Positions 23,110 through 34,703 of a stretch of DNA of 64,000 nt are shown in pieces. The notes under the pieces were generated by a model. It ran no database searches, was not told the DNA's origin, and worked only from the letters and a program-made list of their open reading frames with translations. The stretch is from Pseudoneurospora amorphoporcata (taxonomy: Eukaryota > Ascomycota > Sordariomycetes > Sordariales > Sordariaceae). Every line of letters begins with the position of its first letter. Positions within the stretch are counted from its first letter, which is position 1. A program made the position numbers and the translations under genes. Where the stretch lies: contig MU859075.1 in assembly GCA_033297205.1 (NCBI GenBank), positions 62,001-126,000 on the forward strand. Direction: 5' to 3'.

Positions 23110-25087
23110 GGTGATTATGATTATTTAAGGTAGTGGTAGATGCTGTGTGGGTATTATTGACGGTCTGAACCCGCGCCTGGTCTCGCAGGATGATATAGGG
23201 CGCCATCAGGTCGTGACCTAAAATCTCGCCGTGGTTGTTGACGCTTCCAAGCACGCGGAACGGAACTTCCACGGACTTGACATGCTTATCTTTTGCGCCT
23301 CCTGGCCTTTGCGTGCCAATGACGAGGCTATATGATATTTTCACCGCCTTGCCGCGATGCGTTGGTGGTAGCCCCTTGGGCAGCTTGAACGAATATTCGA
23401 ACGTCTTGCTTTCCCCCGGCGCTAGCTGCAGGTCGACAAAGAGAATCGACTGGGGTGTTGATAATAGGGGGATCGACTTTGAGCTGGCAATCCCGCGCAT
23501 CTCCTTGATGGTGCTGAGTTCTCCACCACCTAGTAGCTCGCCAATGGAACTCGTGATACTGCCCCAGCCGAAGCCCCGGAGTAGCCCACTGTCGCGCTTT
23601 GTGGTTTCCACGCCGATGACGCCGCCACCATGACCACCCACAACAGCTTTCCGCTTCACCTGCTCAAATGGTCCGAGGTTCACCAAAGACCCGTCGAGCG
23701 TGAATGAACCCTGAATTTGCGCATATCCCATCATCAAAGATTCCGGCATCTTGGTCGTATTTGGCGAGAAGCTAGATGGCCGCCTGCTATGGCCGGACCT
23801 TCCGCCAACCATTCTCAGCGGTTGTGGCTGGACATACTCGGAAGCCAATGTCTCGGAAGAGTGATTGCTCATGGAGTAAAACTCGCCACTACTCCTAGGT
23901 GTCCCGCCGATGCTTGTTGTTGAAAGAACACGCGCCGAAGGTATGGCACCATGTTCGTTGATGGTGGGGATCTGGTGGTCTCTTGACCGCATGGGCAGAG
24001 ACCTGACAGATTCGCCGGCGACCGAGTATGTCGGGCTCATAATGTTGTCTTCGTGTACCGGGCCCGCCGAACTGCCTCGGTGGATGACATCGGGTGAAGA
24101 AGATGATTTGGTGAATGGGAACCTGAACTCGGAGTTCTGGTCTGCTCTGGGAGAGGCCTTGGGGGAGGGGGACGTTGCCCATGGGAAGATGCTTCGTGTT
24201 CGTTCGGAAGGAGTCAGAGGGCCTTCGGTCGGGCTGTGTAGAGCGTTCCGGTTGGGAGGGTAGGAGGCATGGAAAAGGGGTGATGGCTGCTGTTGCGAGG
24301 AGGACTGCACTTTTGCATGTGTAGCTGTATGGGGACGAGGCGAATGGTCAGGCGTCGTCTGTTCAATGGTGTTGGCCTCACGCAAAAAAGACGCGGGCTT
24401 ACCAGACTTGGGCCCGCCGAAGAAAGGAACACGGGGGATGATGTGTAAACTTGAAGCGCGGGCATGGCCCCTCGCTGGCCGCTGGGACTTGATGGGCGAC
24501 GAATTGAGGTCGGGAACGTCGTCCATGCCCTTTGTCGAGCCCAGTGACACGATGGACACCGACCTCTTGTGTGCGTGGCCATTGCTGCGTGCGGCGGAGG
24601 AGGTCGAGGGAGGACCGGGCCGGGAGGAGCTGCTGGAGCCGGGATTCTGGATGGGCGACCAGGGTATGGGGCTGTCTCGGGCGCGGGAAGTGGCAGCAGC
24701 AGCGGATGGAACTGTCAAGGAAAGGGTTGAGCGATGGCCGTGACCGCGTCCGCGCACCGAGGGCGGCGGCGCCAGGCCGTCAGCAGCAGCAGCAGCATGG
24801 CCCTTGGTACGCCCATTTGGTGCAGCAGCTGACTGAACAGGGTGACCGGGCCCAAGGGGGGATGGCTGGCGCAATCGTTGCTCGGCGGCGGCGGCGGCGC
24901 CGCCTAGATGTCTCGGGGAAGGATGGGGGCTCTTGGTGGGCGTGGTGGGCGGGGGGCCGGGAGGTCGTGCGACGTTCTTGAAGGTGATTGTGCACTTGAC
25001 TTCCTCTCCGGCGAAGACAACGTGGTCCTGCCAGCGGACAAAGACGCGGATGTTGCTGTTGGCGGAGGAGGGGTCTGGAGGCGACAT
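21818..25087 (-). CDS. rgp1: Rgp1-domain protein (Ric1-Rgp1 GEF subunit)
   Basis: Single-exon 1089-aa frame. The N-terminus (NIRVFVRWQDHVVFAGEEV, CTITFKNVA) and the internal blocks PGESKTFEYSFKLPKGLPP and ISYSLVIGTQRPG are those of Rgp1-family proteins. In yeast Rgp1 pairs with Ric1 as the nucleotide-exchange factor for Ypt6/Rab6, serving retrograde traffic to the Golgi. The fungal protein is enlarged by long disordered stretches rich in Ser, Pro and His (residues about 50-460) and by two poly-Gln tracts, one near 640-655 and one near 1035-1045. An acidic block (EEVDEEEDDDDQ) lies near 970-985. The C-terminal part resumes the arrestin-like fold (GEQITMAIDLEGAEVPCYAVHVALET). Family assignment is firm; the GEF role is by homology. 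Confidence 0.88.
22003..22028. repeat. CAG/CTG repeat encoding poly-Gln
   Basis: About eight CTG units on the plus strand encode glutamines (after His-His) near the C-terminus of the Rgp1-like protein on the minus strand. Confidence 0.8.
23072..23111. repeat. TTG/CAA repeat encoding poly-Gln
   Basis: About 12 TTG units on the plus strand encode an uninterrupted glutamine run (CAA codons) in the middle of the Rgp1-like protein. Confidence 0.85.
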
Positions 25088-25897
25088 GGTTGTGCTTGTG
25101 TATGTCGTCTCTTTCCTTATAGTACAGTTTCTCTTCGGTATAACTTTTGTTGATGGATCGCCGTCCAGGTCGCTAATCCTCTGCTTCTCTCTTCATTGCT
25201 GACGAGCAGCAGCATTTTCGGGGTGCACTGCGCGCGAGGGTGGCAGGCGTCTGGTGGGGAAGGAACGGAAGCTGTCGAGAATTATTGTACGAAATGTTGA
25301 GGTTCACCAAGTTGTTGTCGAGAGAGACCTGATTGAGGAGAAGTGGAAGTGGAAGCTGGAACCTCGATGGAATGGAGCCTGAACCTAGCGGTAGGTCGTA
25401 TGAATGGAATGGAGCCGCCGGGCGCTGAGAGTTGCGATAGGTTGCCCGCACCGCTGGAGTCATTCTTGGCTTTGGAGCATGGATGCAGATGATCAGCCCC
25501 CGGAGCACAGCATGCTTAGTTGTAAAGGGCCCAAGCTTGTTGTTCTCCTGAACATGCCAAACCAAAGGGGGTCAACCGCCTAACAACACGTCACATTCAC
25601 ACAGCACGGCACATTAAAATCGTCAAGATATGCCTGGCAATGGCTTTTAGCATTCATTAGGTTCAACAATCGATGAGCTCTATAAGGGTAATAGTTCGAT
25701 TGGGGTATCTTGATGCGAAACTCCGACCATGAAATACCATCATAAACCCTAACCCCGGCCGAGTTCAATAACCTCCAGCAAGTGACCAGCCCAAGGACAG
25801 GAAAAAAAGAGAAAACGAGCAAAGAAAGAAACACAAGGAAAAGAAATAGAAAAACACACAACAAGCAAAGATAAGTATCCACGCCATCACATCCCCA
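25088..25897. other. rgp1 5' flank and downstream-gene 3' flank
   Basis: 810 bp between two minus-strand genes. It should hold the rgp1 promoter and the 3' UTR of the 939-aa gene. A short A-rich stretch is seen near 25800-25860. No additional gene is supported. Confidence 0.5.
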
Positions 25898-28800
25898 TCA
25901 CACATCCTGCCTCTCAACCCACTCCCTCCTACGCCCCTCTTCCATCTCCATCTCCGCCCCAACACTCGCCTGCGCCTGTTCAAACAGCTCGTTGGTATCC
26001 TCCACGCCCATCCGACCCAAACTCTCCAACATCTCTCCAATGGCCGTCATCTTCTGATCCTTTTTCTGCTTCAGCTTGATCCGAGTGTCATCCGCCCTCA
26101 TGACGGCCACCCACGCCATGTCGGTTTTGTATTTGATCTGCAATATTTGGTCGTTGAAGTACTGCCGCATTTGGGCAGCGCGGTCGAGGTCGGATTCTTT
26201 GCGGCTTTTCTTGGTCGGGGCAGAGGAAGAAGAGGCAAAGTGCTGAGTGCGCTGAGAGCGGCCATGGCTGGTTGGAAAAGGTCGGCAAGTAATACGATCA
26301 ATCATGGCATCTGCCTCCTCATTGGTTGTCATGGCAGGGTTGAAGAGTCCGCCAAAGGCCAGTGAGTCTTGGGCAAGTTCAGCGTGAAGACGGGCGCTGA
26401 GGGCTTGCAAGATTTCGCTCTCGATTAGTTCCTTGACGAGCGGGCGGCTGCCATGCCGAGAAGGACAAGACGGCTGGTTAGTTTGGGTTAATAACCTGTC
26501 AAGTCGTCATGGGCACGAACATGATGAGTTACGACGGGAACTTACATTCTCTCCAGCTCATCCACCTCGCGCTCGAGCGCAGCATTCTCAACCCTCGTTT
26601 CCGCCTCTCGCTTCTCCAGGTCGACCATGGCCCTGTTTCTAGCCTCAAGTTCCTCGCGAGCCTCGTGGCCCTGGATGCCGTCTGCTAAGGTGCCGGGAGG
26701 AGCATTGGTGATCGCATCTTCGGCCTCATCCTGTTTCGACGAGGTTACAAGTCAGCCATCAATCAACACTAATAAACACAGAAAGGGGAAATACTCACAT
26801 AACCATAGGTTTCAACATGAGCATAAGGCAGCTGCAAAGGCCCAGCTTCCCGAGTCTGCTCTACCTGATAATCCAGCAGCTTCGGCGGGGGACCAGCTTT
26901 CAGCTCCGTCATCTCGAGGCTACTGCCACTGCCGCCGCTGCTCACACTCTCCTGAGAAAAGATCATCTCTTTACCCTTGCCCTTCCAATCAATGCTGTGC
27001 TGACCATGTGCCGTGGTCGCAGAATCAAATGGAGAAGAAACCTCATCAACCATCCTTCCTTTTCCCTTCCTATCCATCTTGTGCTGCTGGCCACCAAATG
27101 GGTTTGCGGCAGACGACGACTTCCTAGCATGCGTAATATGCTGCTCCAAATGCTGCTCAAAGCCCGGAGGCACAGAAACCCTTTCCCTGATTTGACGCTC
27201 CGGATCCTGATCGAAGCGAACGGCCTTGCGAAAACGCGGAATATTGCGCTCGTCAATTTGGATGCGCGGGGCAAGATCGCCGACGTCGACAAAACGGGGT
27301 TCGCTCTCTCCAGGGGCCTTGATGGGTGACCAGTCGGCAATGTTCGAAACCGGGCGCGTGCCGTCTTCCAGAAGGGTCGACGGTCCGGCAACAGCCCGAG
27401 CCGCAGTCGCAGTCGCAGTCGCAGTGGAAGTCGAGGCGGAGGCTCCGACACCGCTGTCGTCACCGGTTCCCTGCACGCTCTCAGGCTGCCCATAGCGGCG
27501 ATGGACCAGCTCGCGACCGGCAAAAGGATCCATTCTGTCCAAGGTGAAAAGCTCCATTCTTCCGACGAAATTGGTATGAGGGACGCCAGTGGGCGCCCAC
27601 TTGACCGAAGGGTTAGAGGGGACTGAGTAGTGGGCTGTCATCTCGTCGCCGTCGTACGCGTCGTATTGCGACTCGTAGGTGTGCTGGGAAGGAGAGGGCG
27701 GGACATCGAGCATGGTCTCGATGGGGGGTGTGGAGGGTCGGGTGCGCTCGAGGTTCTGGCAGCACTTCAGGTCAGTATTTTCCCTTCACATGTCAGCATC
27801 AGAACAAGTGAAGGATATACTTGCAGCAGGAACCTCAACTTTGGCCGGTCCCCCAACCCTGAAGTGCCTGTTGCGCGTGGCACATCCCTCGCTCAGCTTC
27901 AAGAAGGTTCTGGGCGAAATGCCGCCGGCATCCATCCCTTCGTCATCGCTGACGTCGCCCTCTTGGAGGAAGGACATCTTGACAAACGTCTCCCCGGGCG
28001 GAGTCGACGGCGTGCTGCTGTTGTCAGAATTCGACTTCGCCGAGCCATCAGAAACATGGGAAGAACCATTCGAAAAACTGCGCGACGGTGAACAGGAGAA
28101 GCCTTGCTCCTCCCAGATTTCTGTACGCTCGGAGAGCTCGGTGATCGCCGAATGTGGCTGGTAGTAGCGGCCGCGCACTTGCAGACCGAACGGAGATTCA
28201 TAGGGGGAGGGCTGGGGGTTGTTGCTGGGAGAAGAAGGGGGACGAGTTTGGGGTTTCGAAACTTTGCCTTTTTCTTCATCTCTGCTTTTGCCGTCTTTGC
28301 CGTCTTCGGTCGCGGACTTGCCATCGTCCTCTTCTTGGTCTCGATCTTGGTTTTGGTTTTGGTACAATACGACTTGTCTGTGTCTTTTAAAAAATAATGG
28401 TTGCCACACCATTTTCCCCACTGGTAAGTATGTTTTCTCTCTCTTTCTCTCTCTCACACACACACTCTCTCTCCTTTCCTTGCGGAGAGGGGATGTGCCG
28501 CCATCCCTCTGGTTGGTTTGGTTTATAAGATGTAACCCAAGATGCCCTCCATGCCCCCATAGAAAAGCAGGACAAAGATGATGACAATGATGGCGGTGTG
28601 TAGTCTAGGGGGTTGCCAACGTACCGGTTGTCCTCTTGTGCCGGCTCGGTGAGCGGCAAAACCATCTGGAGGGGCTGGATGGTCGCCTCCTCCTCCTCCT
28701 CTTCTTGGGTAGGCCAGGTTGCGGTCTCTTCGGCAAAGGCAGCAGGCTCGCCGCCGCTGCCGCCTCCCCTCAACTCCATCTGCTCCTGGATGGCCCGGTT

Positions 28801-29591
28801 GACCTCCGCCTGCACGCCCTCGATGGTCGTCGGCTCGTACATCACCCTGGCCAAGGGCTCCAGAGCCTCGTCATGAGGGTAGTGCCCATGGCCAGTGATG
28901 CCACGCATTTGGACATATGCGAGCATCTCGGTGTCACTAAAGTGACGGGTCTCGGCGGGCCGGCTGGTGCTGCCCTCGCCAGCCTCGACGGAACCGGCTC
29001 GAACTCGGCCGCGCGTGGAGAGGCCAGGGGTGATTGCTATGGACGGAGTCAGTCAGTTGGTCAGGCGATAAAGAGGAGCAAAGATGAAAGATGAAAGACA
29101 AGTGATGGAAGGCAGGCGCCCGATGTTCTTCCAATTGCTTCACCACTTTATCCAGTCCCGATCCAGCCACAGCAAAGAGAGGCCACGCGAAGGAAAGCCA
29201 GGACACAGAGCAGAAAGGCCAGACTCGCAAGACATGCCTTCTTTTCACAGCCGATCGATTACGCCTGGAGACAAGTGATGGAAGACAAGTGCTGGAAGAC
29301 AAACGACGGAAGGCAAGGGACGAAAGGCAGGTGATGAAAGACATGGGAGCTTACGACGGATGATGGGAGGAGGGGGCAGGGCCACCGGCTCCTCAACGCT
29401 CCCGGCGTTGACTTCATCGAGGTTGTCGATGAAGTAGTGGACCGGGATTTCTCCCTCATCCTCGCCCGGGAATGAGCCGGGCATTGGGATGTCTGAAACA
29501 GGACTTAGCTTATGATGCCATCACGACGACTTTGGGGTTACCTCCAATTTGGGAAGCGGCTTGGAGACTTACTGCGAGTCTGGTCACTCAT
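25898..29591 (-). CDS. Unknown seven-exon protein, about 939 aa
   Basis: Not recognised. A consistent spliced frame can be built on the minus strand: 29573-29591, 29355-29492, 28625-29036, 27825-28383, 26799-27755, 26546-26730, 25898-26447, totalling 2820 nt. The N-terminus is MSDQTRNIPMPGSFPGEDEG. Residues to about 600 are mostly disordered, rich in Pro, Ser and acidic residues. Exon 6 encodes an acidic/basic helix with heptad character (EAREELEARNRAM and onward) and exon 7 a further helical block (LVKELIESEILQALSARLHAE), so the C-terminal 240 residues are probably structured coiled coil. Intron 4 needs a GC..AG pair (donor GCAAGT) to keep frame; no GT donor nearby gives a compatible phase. 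Intron 2 is 318 nt and holds a minisatellite. Exon edges are tentative, especially around 27756-27824. Confidence 0.6.
28438..28475. repeat. CT/CA microsatellite in an intron
   Basis: A run of CTCTCT, CACACACA and CTCTCT on the plus strand inside the third intron (28384-28624) of the 939-aa gene. It would give a purine-rich tract in the transcript. Confidence 0.75.
29268..29345. repeat. Degenerate 15-bp minisatellite in an intron
   Basis: About five imperfect copies of a unit like GACAAGTGATGGAAG, with GACAAGTGCTGGAAG, GACAAACGACGGAAG and later variants. Another copy lies at 29099-29113. All are inside the 318-nt second intron (29037-29354) of the 939-aa gene. Confidence 0.8.
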
Positions 29592-31578
29592 GGTTGTTCG
29601 CGTCTTTATGGAGATATATGGTCAGCGGAACGTCTTTACGAGAAGGGGCAGAGGGTTGAAAGGAAATGAAGGGAAGGAGTAAAGACGAAGGAGGATGAGT
29701 GAAAAGCAAGGCAAACAACGTGAAGGAAATCAGGTTGGCCCAAGCGACCGTCGATGACCTTGATTGCTCAGGTTGCTTGTGAAGTGGATGCAAGGAGGGA
29801 GAGGACGGAGGATATTGAGTCAACAAGGACGACCATGAGGAGGAGGACGATGACGACGACACCGACGACGACTACGATGAAGACAAAGAGAAAAGGATCA
29901 TACTCACAGATCGTTCGTTCGACTTGTTGCTGGTAAAGTTCGATCTGTTGCTGGGTTGCAAAAGAGCAAAAGTCGAATCAAGAAGGGGAGGAAGACGAGG
30001 ATGAAGAGGTCGCGTCGAAAAGAAATGGAAGTTATATGTCTGCTTGCTTGCAAGTCCTCACAATCACTCTTCTACGAACAGCAGGGCAGAAACATTCACG
30101 CTGACCTGACAATAGCAAGCTTCAATAGGCAGAATCACTGGTCCATCCTTGAAACCTGACAACTGGTTCATTCAACAATAATACCTAGCGTATTGTGCGA
30201 CCTTGAGACCCGACCTGGTGGGTGGTGAAGCATTCAAGTCGTGTGGATCCACTTCCTTCTTATTCAGGGACGTAAACAATAGTAGCCTGAACCAAATCAA
30301 CCTTCGGACGAGGAATGAGGTGAGCGGGCAGTCAACAATTACTCAAAATAGCAAGAATAACCAAACCTGGTAGTTCGGATGAGTGTATCATACCTGAAAA
30401 ACCTAGGCCGCAGTCCCAACCACGCCGGCCACGAGACCGTTCATCCCAACTATGAAACAGAAGCGGGACAGGCAGGCAGGCAGGCAGGTTGTTGACAAGC
30501 AAGATTCCCACGCGAGCAACGAGAGCAGTCGTAAGAATGACCCAAACAGGACAGTCTAATATCGTTCCTTTTTCTCGAAAAAGGCCGTCGCAAACCAGTG
30601 ATATGTCTCGTAAACAACTGTTAAATGCCTCCCATGGTTTTGGAAACACCTTAACCAGAGCCTCTTAGGGATGTTCCCATCCACAAGATGCATAGATGTT
30701 TATTTCGAAGGTGTCATGAAGACACATTGAGGCGTGTGAAAGAATCACGAAGATGTGAGTGATGTATTTTGAGGTGTATTTGGTTTATTCTTGCGGCTGC
30801 TCGATAGGAGACACTTCGTCTGATCTAAGAAACAGCGAGGGAAGGATTATGGATCCTCTAAGAAAACGACTACGTGCCTAACATGATGAGATGTAAATTG
30901 GTGTATAAGAACAGGACAGTCACCAGGCGAGTGTTGATCACCAGGTAGAGCAAGTTGTTGATAGGTACCTAACGAGTGTCAGTACCGGTTCTCGGAGCTG
31001 CGCCAGTCACTACCTACATGTTTACGGGCACAGGCTGCCTACCTTATCCTGCCGGTTTCCCTGGCAACTAACTACCTTACCTGGGTAGCTAGGTACATAC
31101 TACGCGAATAGTTTTCATAAACTCCCTATTGAGAGTAATGCCGTAGTCTAGCACACGTCGTCAACAAATGTGGTGTCGTCGGCTTCATACACAGTGCCTA
31201 GAGACGGGATGTGTCCGGTACCTACTTACCTATTATGGCTTCTGATTCCTACATTACCTAACAACTCCCATTCGAGTGTCCTCGACAAGACAAGCTCGAT
31301 GTCTCACGAGACGCAAACGTCGGATTGCGTGTGTGGTAAAAGCTGATGTGGTGCGCGGACTGGATGATAATCATAGGACAAAACACATCCATTTTGATGA
31401 GGCTGTCAAGGAAGCCTTCGTTCCCTGCTGGATCAACAATGAATGTTCAACCAAGTACCTAACGAGTATCATCCATCTCTAATGAAGATCATCCAACCCA
31501 AAAGGAAAAAAAGGAGGAATGTAAAAAGAAAAAAAAAAAAAAAAATAGAACAAGAAACAAGAAAGAAGAAAAAAAAGT
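29592..31578. other. Gene-poor region, about 2 kb
   Basis: No supported protein gene. The first 350 bp should be the promoter and leader of the minus-strand 939-aa gene. It contains a (CAGG)n microsatellite at 30468-30488 and CCTACC/TACCTA-rich sequence near 30960-31260. Open frames are short and unconvincing. Confidence 0.5.
30468..30488. repeat. (CAGG)5 microsatellite
   Basis: Five tandem CAGG units in noncoding sequence. Confidence 0.85.
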
Positions 31579-31672
31579 GACCCGCGCCGGACTTGAACCG
31601 GCAGCTTCCAGTTTACTTGGTAATAGCTCACGAAGAGCTCTCTCGCATTACTCCCGGCGGCACTAGCGGGCT
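31579..31672 (-). ncRNA. tRNA-like Pol III unit or tRNA pseudogene
   Basis: On the minus strand the 3' part is a textbook T arm (GCCGG-TTCAAGT-CCGGC, a perfect B box GGTTCAAGTCC), followed by GCGGGTC and A, then directly by a T7 Pol III terminator. The 5' side offers AGCCCGC, which pairs with GCGGGTC except for one A-C end mismatch, then TAGTGC (A-box-like). The middle folds as a hairpin (GTAAT...ATTAC enclosing AGCTC...GAGCT) and does not give a standard anticodon arm: the best seven-base loop (CTTCGTG) would place TCG at the anticodon, with an oversized variable region. It could be a decayed tRNA gene, an intron-bearing tRNA whose fold I failed to resolve, or a tRNA-derived element. Confidence 0.5.
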
Positions 31673-31705
31673 ACGGAGAAGATGCTCAGTAACCTGGGCT
31701 ATATA

Positions 31706-31735
31706 CCCCCCCCCCCCCCCCCCCCTCTCTCTCTT
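31706..31735. repeat. C20 run followed by (TC)n
   Basis: Twenty consecutive C residues (31706-31725) then TCTCTCTCT, immediately upstream of the minus-strand tRNA-like unit. Confidence 0.9.
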
Positions 31736-32651
31736 CCCAGCGGTTTCTGAGAGTCTAGACTAGAAGGACGGCGTTCGTGCAGACAATATCTGCTTTACCC
31801 GCTACAAACGGCGGCGAGTAACAGAGTCGCGGAGGCAATAGCCAATGACAAGGACACTTACCACCTCACTAGGGAGTTCGTTCCCGAGAGATGTTCCCAG
31901 GAGACGGTGCGACGATCGAGGCGGTTCCCGTTCAGGACAGGAGGCAGTGAATAAGGCTACCTTGAGGTATTCAGGAGGTGACAAACGGGCGGTGACCCGA
32001 GCCTCCAAACTGCCCAAGAGACAGACGACCGAGACAGACGACTATGACCGCCGGAGCTTGTCCAAGACTAGTTATCGATGCGGGGCGACATAAAGGGCAT
32101 AAGGAAGAGAGGCCTGTAGTGTAGTGTAGCTGTTGTATTCGTGGTGTGGTGTAAACGATGAGGATAAGAACAAGAAGAAGAAGAAGAAAACAAGAAGGTA
32201 TGGAAGCCAGGGCCCTGCCCACCCACCCTAAGTACTGCTGGGCTGGCATAAAAGTTCTTAGAACCGTTTTCCCGGCTGTCACTCACCAGAGGCCCAAGGA
32301 AATAGCTGGACTATTTCTACAATGGTGGTTTCTCGCATTAGTAGGGATGGGATCTGCCCGGTGTACACTCGTATAGACAACCGCAACCTTGATCATGTTT
32401 GTAGAACAAGGATACCGGCGTGTTGCAGTAATGATTAGAATTAGACACTAAGCCATAAAATGGGTATAATAACTCCCCACGAACTCTACTCTCATGGCAT
32501 CCATGCGTCAATGCTTTCTGCTCAAGCTGTCGCCAGCATGGTGTTCTCTGCTTCTCTTCTCCTCCTATCCCTTCTTTAAATCCCCGTTCTTCGATATCAG
32601 CCCCCGCACCTCACCACCCCCCTCATCCCTAACCAAAACCAAAACCCCAAC
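31736..32651. other. Intergenic region upstream of the tRNA-like unit
   Basis: About 900 bp without a supported gene. The part next to 32651 should be the dlt1 3' UTR. Nothing else is recognisable. Confidence 0.5.
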
Positions 32652-34703
32652 TCAAATACCAGCAGCAGGCATCAAAACATACGGTAAATCCGTCTGATCC
32701 CCCCTCACCGCCAATCTAATCACACTCCCACTACTCCCACTACTTCCCCCACTCCCTACACTCCTCACACTCCTACCACCCTCTCCACTTCCAGCAGAAC
32801 CCGACGACCAAGTCAACGACAACTTACCCAACCTCGTCCCCATGCCGGTTCCCGTGCCCGTCCCTGTCATCGCCACACTCCTAGGCGTAGTCGGCGCCGT
32901 TCGAAACTGTCTCTGCTGCTGTTGCCAGGAGTAGGTGGTCGAATAGGTACCCGAGGAGTTGCGGTTCGCGGGACGAGGATGGTGGTGATGGGTGCTGAAA
33001 TGAGTCTTTGCTGTTTTTGCTGTTTCGGGGCGGAGGTGGTTGTGCGTGCTTCTGAGGGAGGAGGAAGAAGAGAAGTAAGAGGAGTTGGTTTGTTTCCGGG
33101 TTAGACTTTGGTGGTGGTCTAGGCCTCGGAGGAGAGTATTGTTGATGTCGCCTGGACTTGGGCTTGGGCCTGTTGCTGATGAGCTTGTGGCTGTGGTGTA
33201 TTTGCCTTTTCTTTTTCTTCTTTTGGGTGTTGGGGTTTTAGGTGGTGGTAGTGGTTGGCGATGTTGATGTTGGCGGCTGGCGAAGTAATGCTCTAGTTCG
33301 TTTTCACCGTGGTACATGCTACCGTTGGCGCTACCACTGTCCCTACGCTCACTGCGTAAATCGCCAGAAGAGTAACTTCGCCTGGGCGCATCGTTGTCGA
33401 TGTCACTTTCGTAAAAGGAGTGAGGTGATGGTTGTTGCTGTTGCTGAGAATAGGGAGAGAAGAAACGGCGGTCATTACTGCCGTTCTCTTCGGTGCCGTC
33501 GTTGTGGGCATTTTCCGGATCATTGTCTTCTGCCCCATCATCCTCATACTCTCCGCCGACAATTTCGTCCAATACCACCGGGTCAAGCGATCTCATGCCT
33601 CTAAGCACCTCGGCAAAGACATGCATTAACCGTCTGAACTCATCAATCGATATCGGCCGAGTTGAGTACCGGGCGTGCTCGTAGAGCTTGATGAATTCAC
33701 TCAGGGCCTCTGACGGCGCTACCACGCCGAGTTCAGTCAGACTAGTCAGATACTCGCGGAGTCCCATGCTCTCATGTCGTTGCAGCAGCGCCACAGCATC
33801 CGGATCCAACAGCGGCGGGTCCATCCTCCCTGCTTCTCCCTCGCCTCCCTCGCCTTCGGATGTTCGATCCGGCGGCGCAAGGGTGATAGCCTTGGCCTCG
33901 ATCAAATTCGGCAGTTCGCATATGACCGTATCATACTGCACATTCGCGAGATCCGGCGAAGTGGGCGAGGCCCAGCCGGGATGTTCAATCTCGCCCCAGA
34001 TATGGGGGCCTCCACGTTGTCCCACGATGTTGATGCTCACCGGCTCGTCATGGCCCGATGGGCGCGTGGTTGTCGAGTTATGCTCGGAGTCCCGATCTTG
34101 GATGGTGTCAATCCCCCTACGCACTTTTGGCTTCCAGCGAGACCGTTTCCCAGTGAATCTGTCGGCGGCTTCTTTCGATGCCTCCTTCGCTGCCGTAGCT
34201 ATCCATGACTCGCGCCGCCCTTCTCCATGCTCTCCGTCATTATTGTTCCTTCCCACCTCTTGCCTTGGCGATATAGCATGCGGCGCGTTGGCTGTTGCAG
34301 GGACAGAAGCTGGCCCAGAACCGGGACCACCTAGGAGCAAAGGCAGAGGCAACCTTGGTCTCGCTTCATACGCAATGGCGGCGCTCCTGCTTAGACCCGC
34401 AACGACCAACTGTCTGACATCGCGAGGCACGTCGCCCTTTTCTATAGGGACCCATGACTTGGGAATCGAGTCGAGCACCGCTTTGTTGTAGTACAGTCGG
34501 GTGGCGTAGATAAAGACAATGATGAGGATGGTGACGAGATAGCAGAGCGCAACAATGAGGATGCTGTAATTCTGCTTGGTGATGATGGCCTGGCGAATTA
34601 AGTCGATGGGAGTGACAATGAGGAAGGCGAGAAGGACGAGATAGATGAAGTAGTAGACGGGTTTGTAGAGCAAGTGGGCGATGATGGAGACGGCCGACTT
34701 CAT
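32652..34703 (-). CDS. dlt1: Dlt1-family membrane protein (defect at low temperature 1)
   Basis: 683-aa frame beginning at the ATG at 34703 (MKSAVSIIAHLLYK); the frame continues upstream without another ATG. Two transmembrane helices lie near residues 10-35 (YYFIYLVLLAFLIVTPIDL) and 45-70 (YSILIVALCYLVTILIIVFIY). They are followed by the family signature IPKSWVPIEKGDVPRDVRQLVV and SAAIAYEARPR. These features match the fungal Dlt1 proteins, whose loss in yeast gives cold sensitivity and whose biochemical role is unknown to me. The remaining 500 residues are low-complexity (His/Gln/Ser/Thr/Gly), with a recognisable conserved middle block (LREYLTSLTELGVV, FIKLYEHARYSTRPIS). The C-terminal third is Ser/Gly-rich and probably disordered. 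Confidence 0.85.
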   Translation of the reverse strand: MKSAVSIIAHLLYKPVYYFIYLVLLAFLIVTPIDLIRQAIITKQNYSILIVALCYLVTILIIVFIYATRLYYNKAVLDSIPKSWVPIEKGDVPRDVRQLVVAGLSRSAAIAYEARPRLPLPLLLGGPGSGPASVPATANAPHAISPRQEVGRNNNDGEHGEGRRESWIATAAKEASKEAADRFTGKRSRWKPKVRRGIDTIQDRDSEHNSTTTRPSGHDEPVSINIVGQRGGPHIWGEIEHPGWASPTSPDLANVQYDTVICELPNLIEAKAITLAPPDRTSEGEGGEGEAGRMDPPLLDPDAVALLQRHESMGLREYLTSLTELGVVAPSEALSEFIKLYEHARYSTRPISIDEFRRLMHVFAEVLRGMRSLDPVVLDEIVGGEYEDDGAEDNDPENAHNDGTEENGSNDRRFFSPYSQQQQQPSPHSFYESDIDNDAPRRSYSSGDLRSERRDSGSANGSMYHGENELEHYFASRQHQHRQPLPPPKTPTPKRRKRKGKYTTATSSSATGPSPSPGDINNTLLRGLDHHQSLTRKQTNSSYFSSSSSLRSTHNHLRPETAKTAKTHFSTHHHHPRPANRNSSGTYSTTYSWQQQQRQFRTAPTTPRSVAMTGTGTGTGMGTRLGKLSLTWSSGSAGSGEGGRSVRSVGSGGSSGSSGSVIRLAVRGDQTDLPYVLMPAAGI

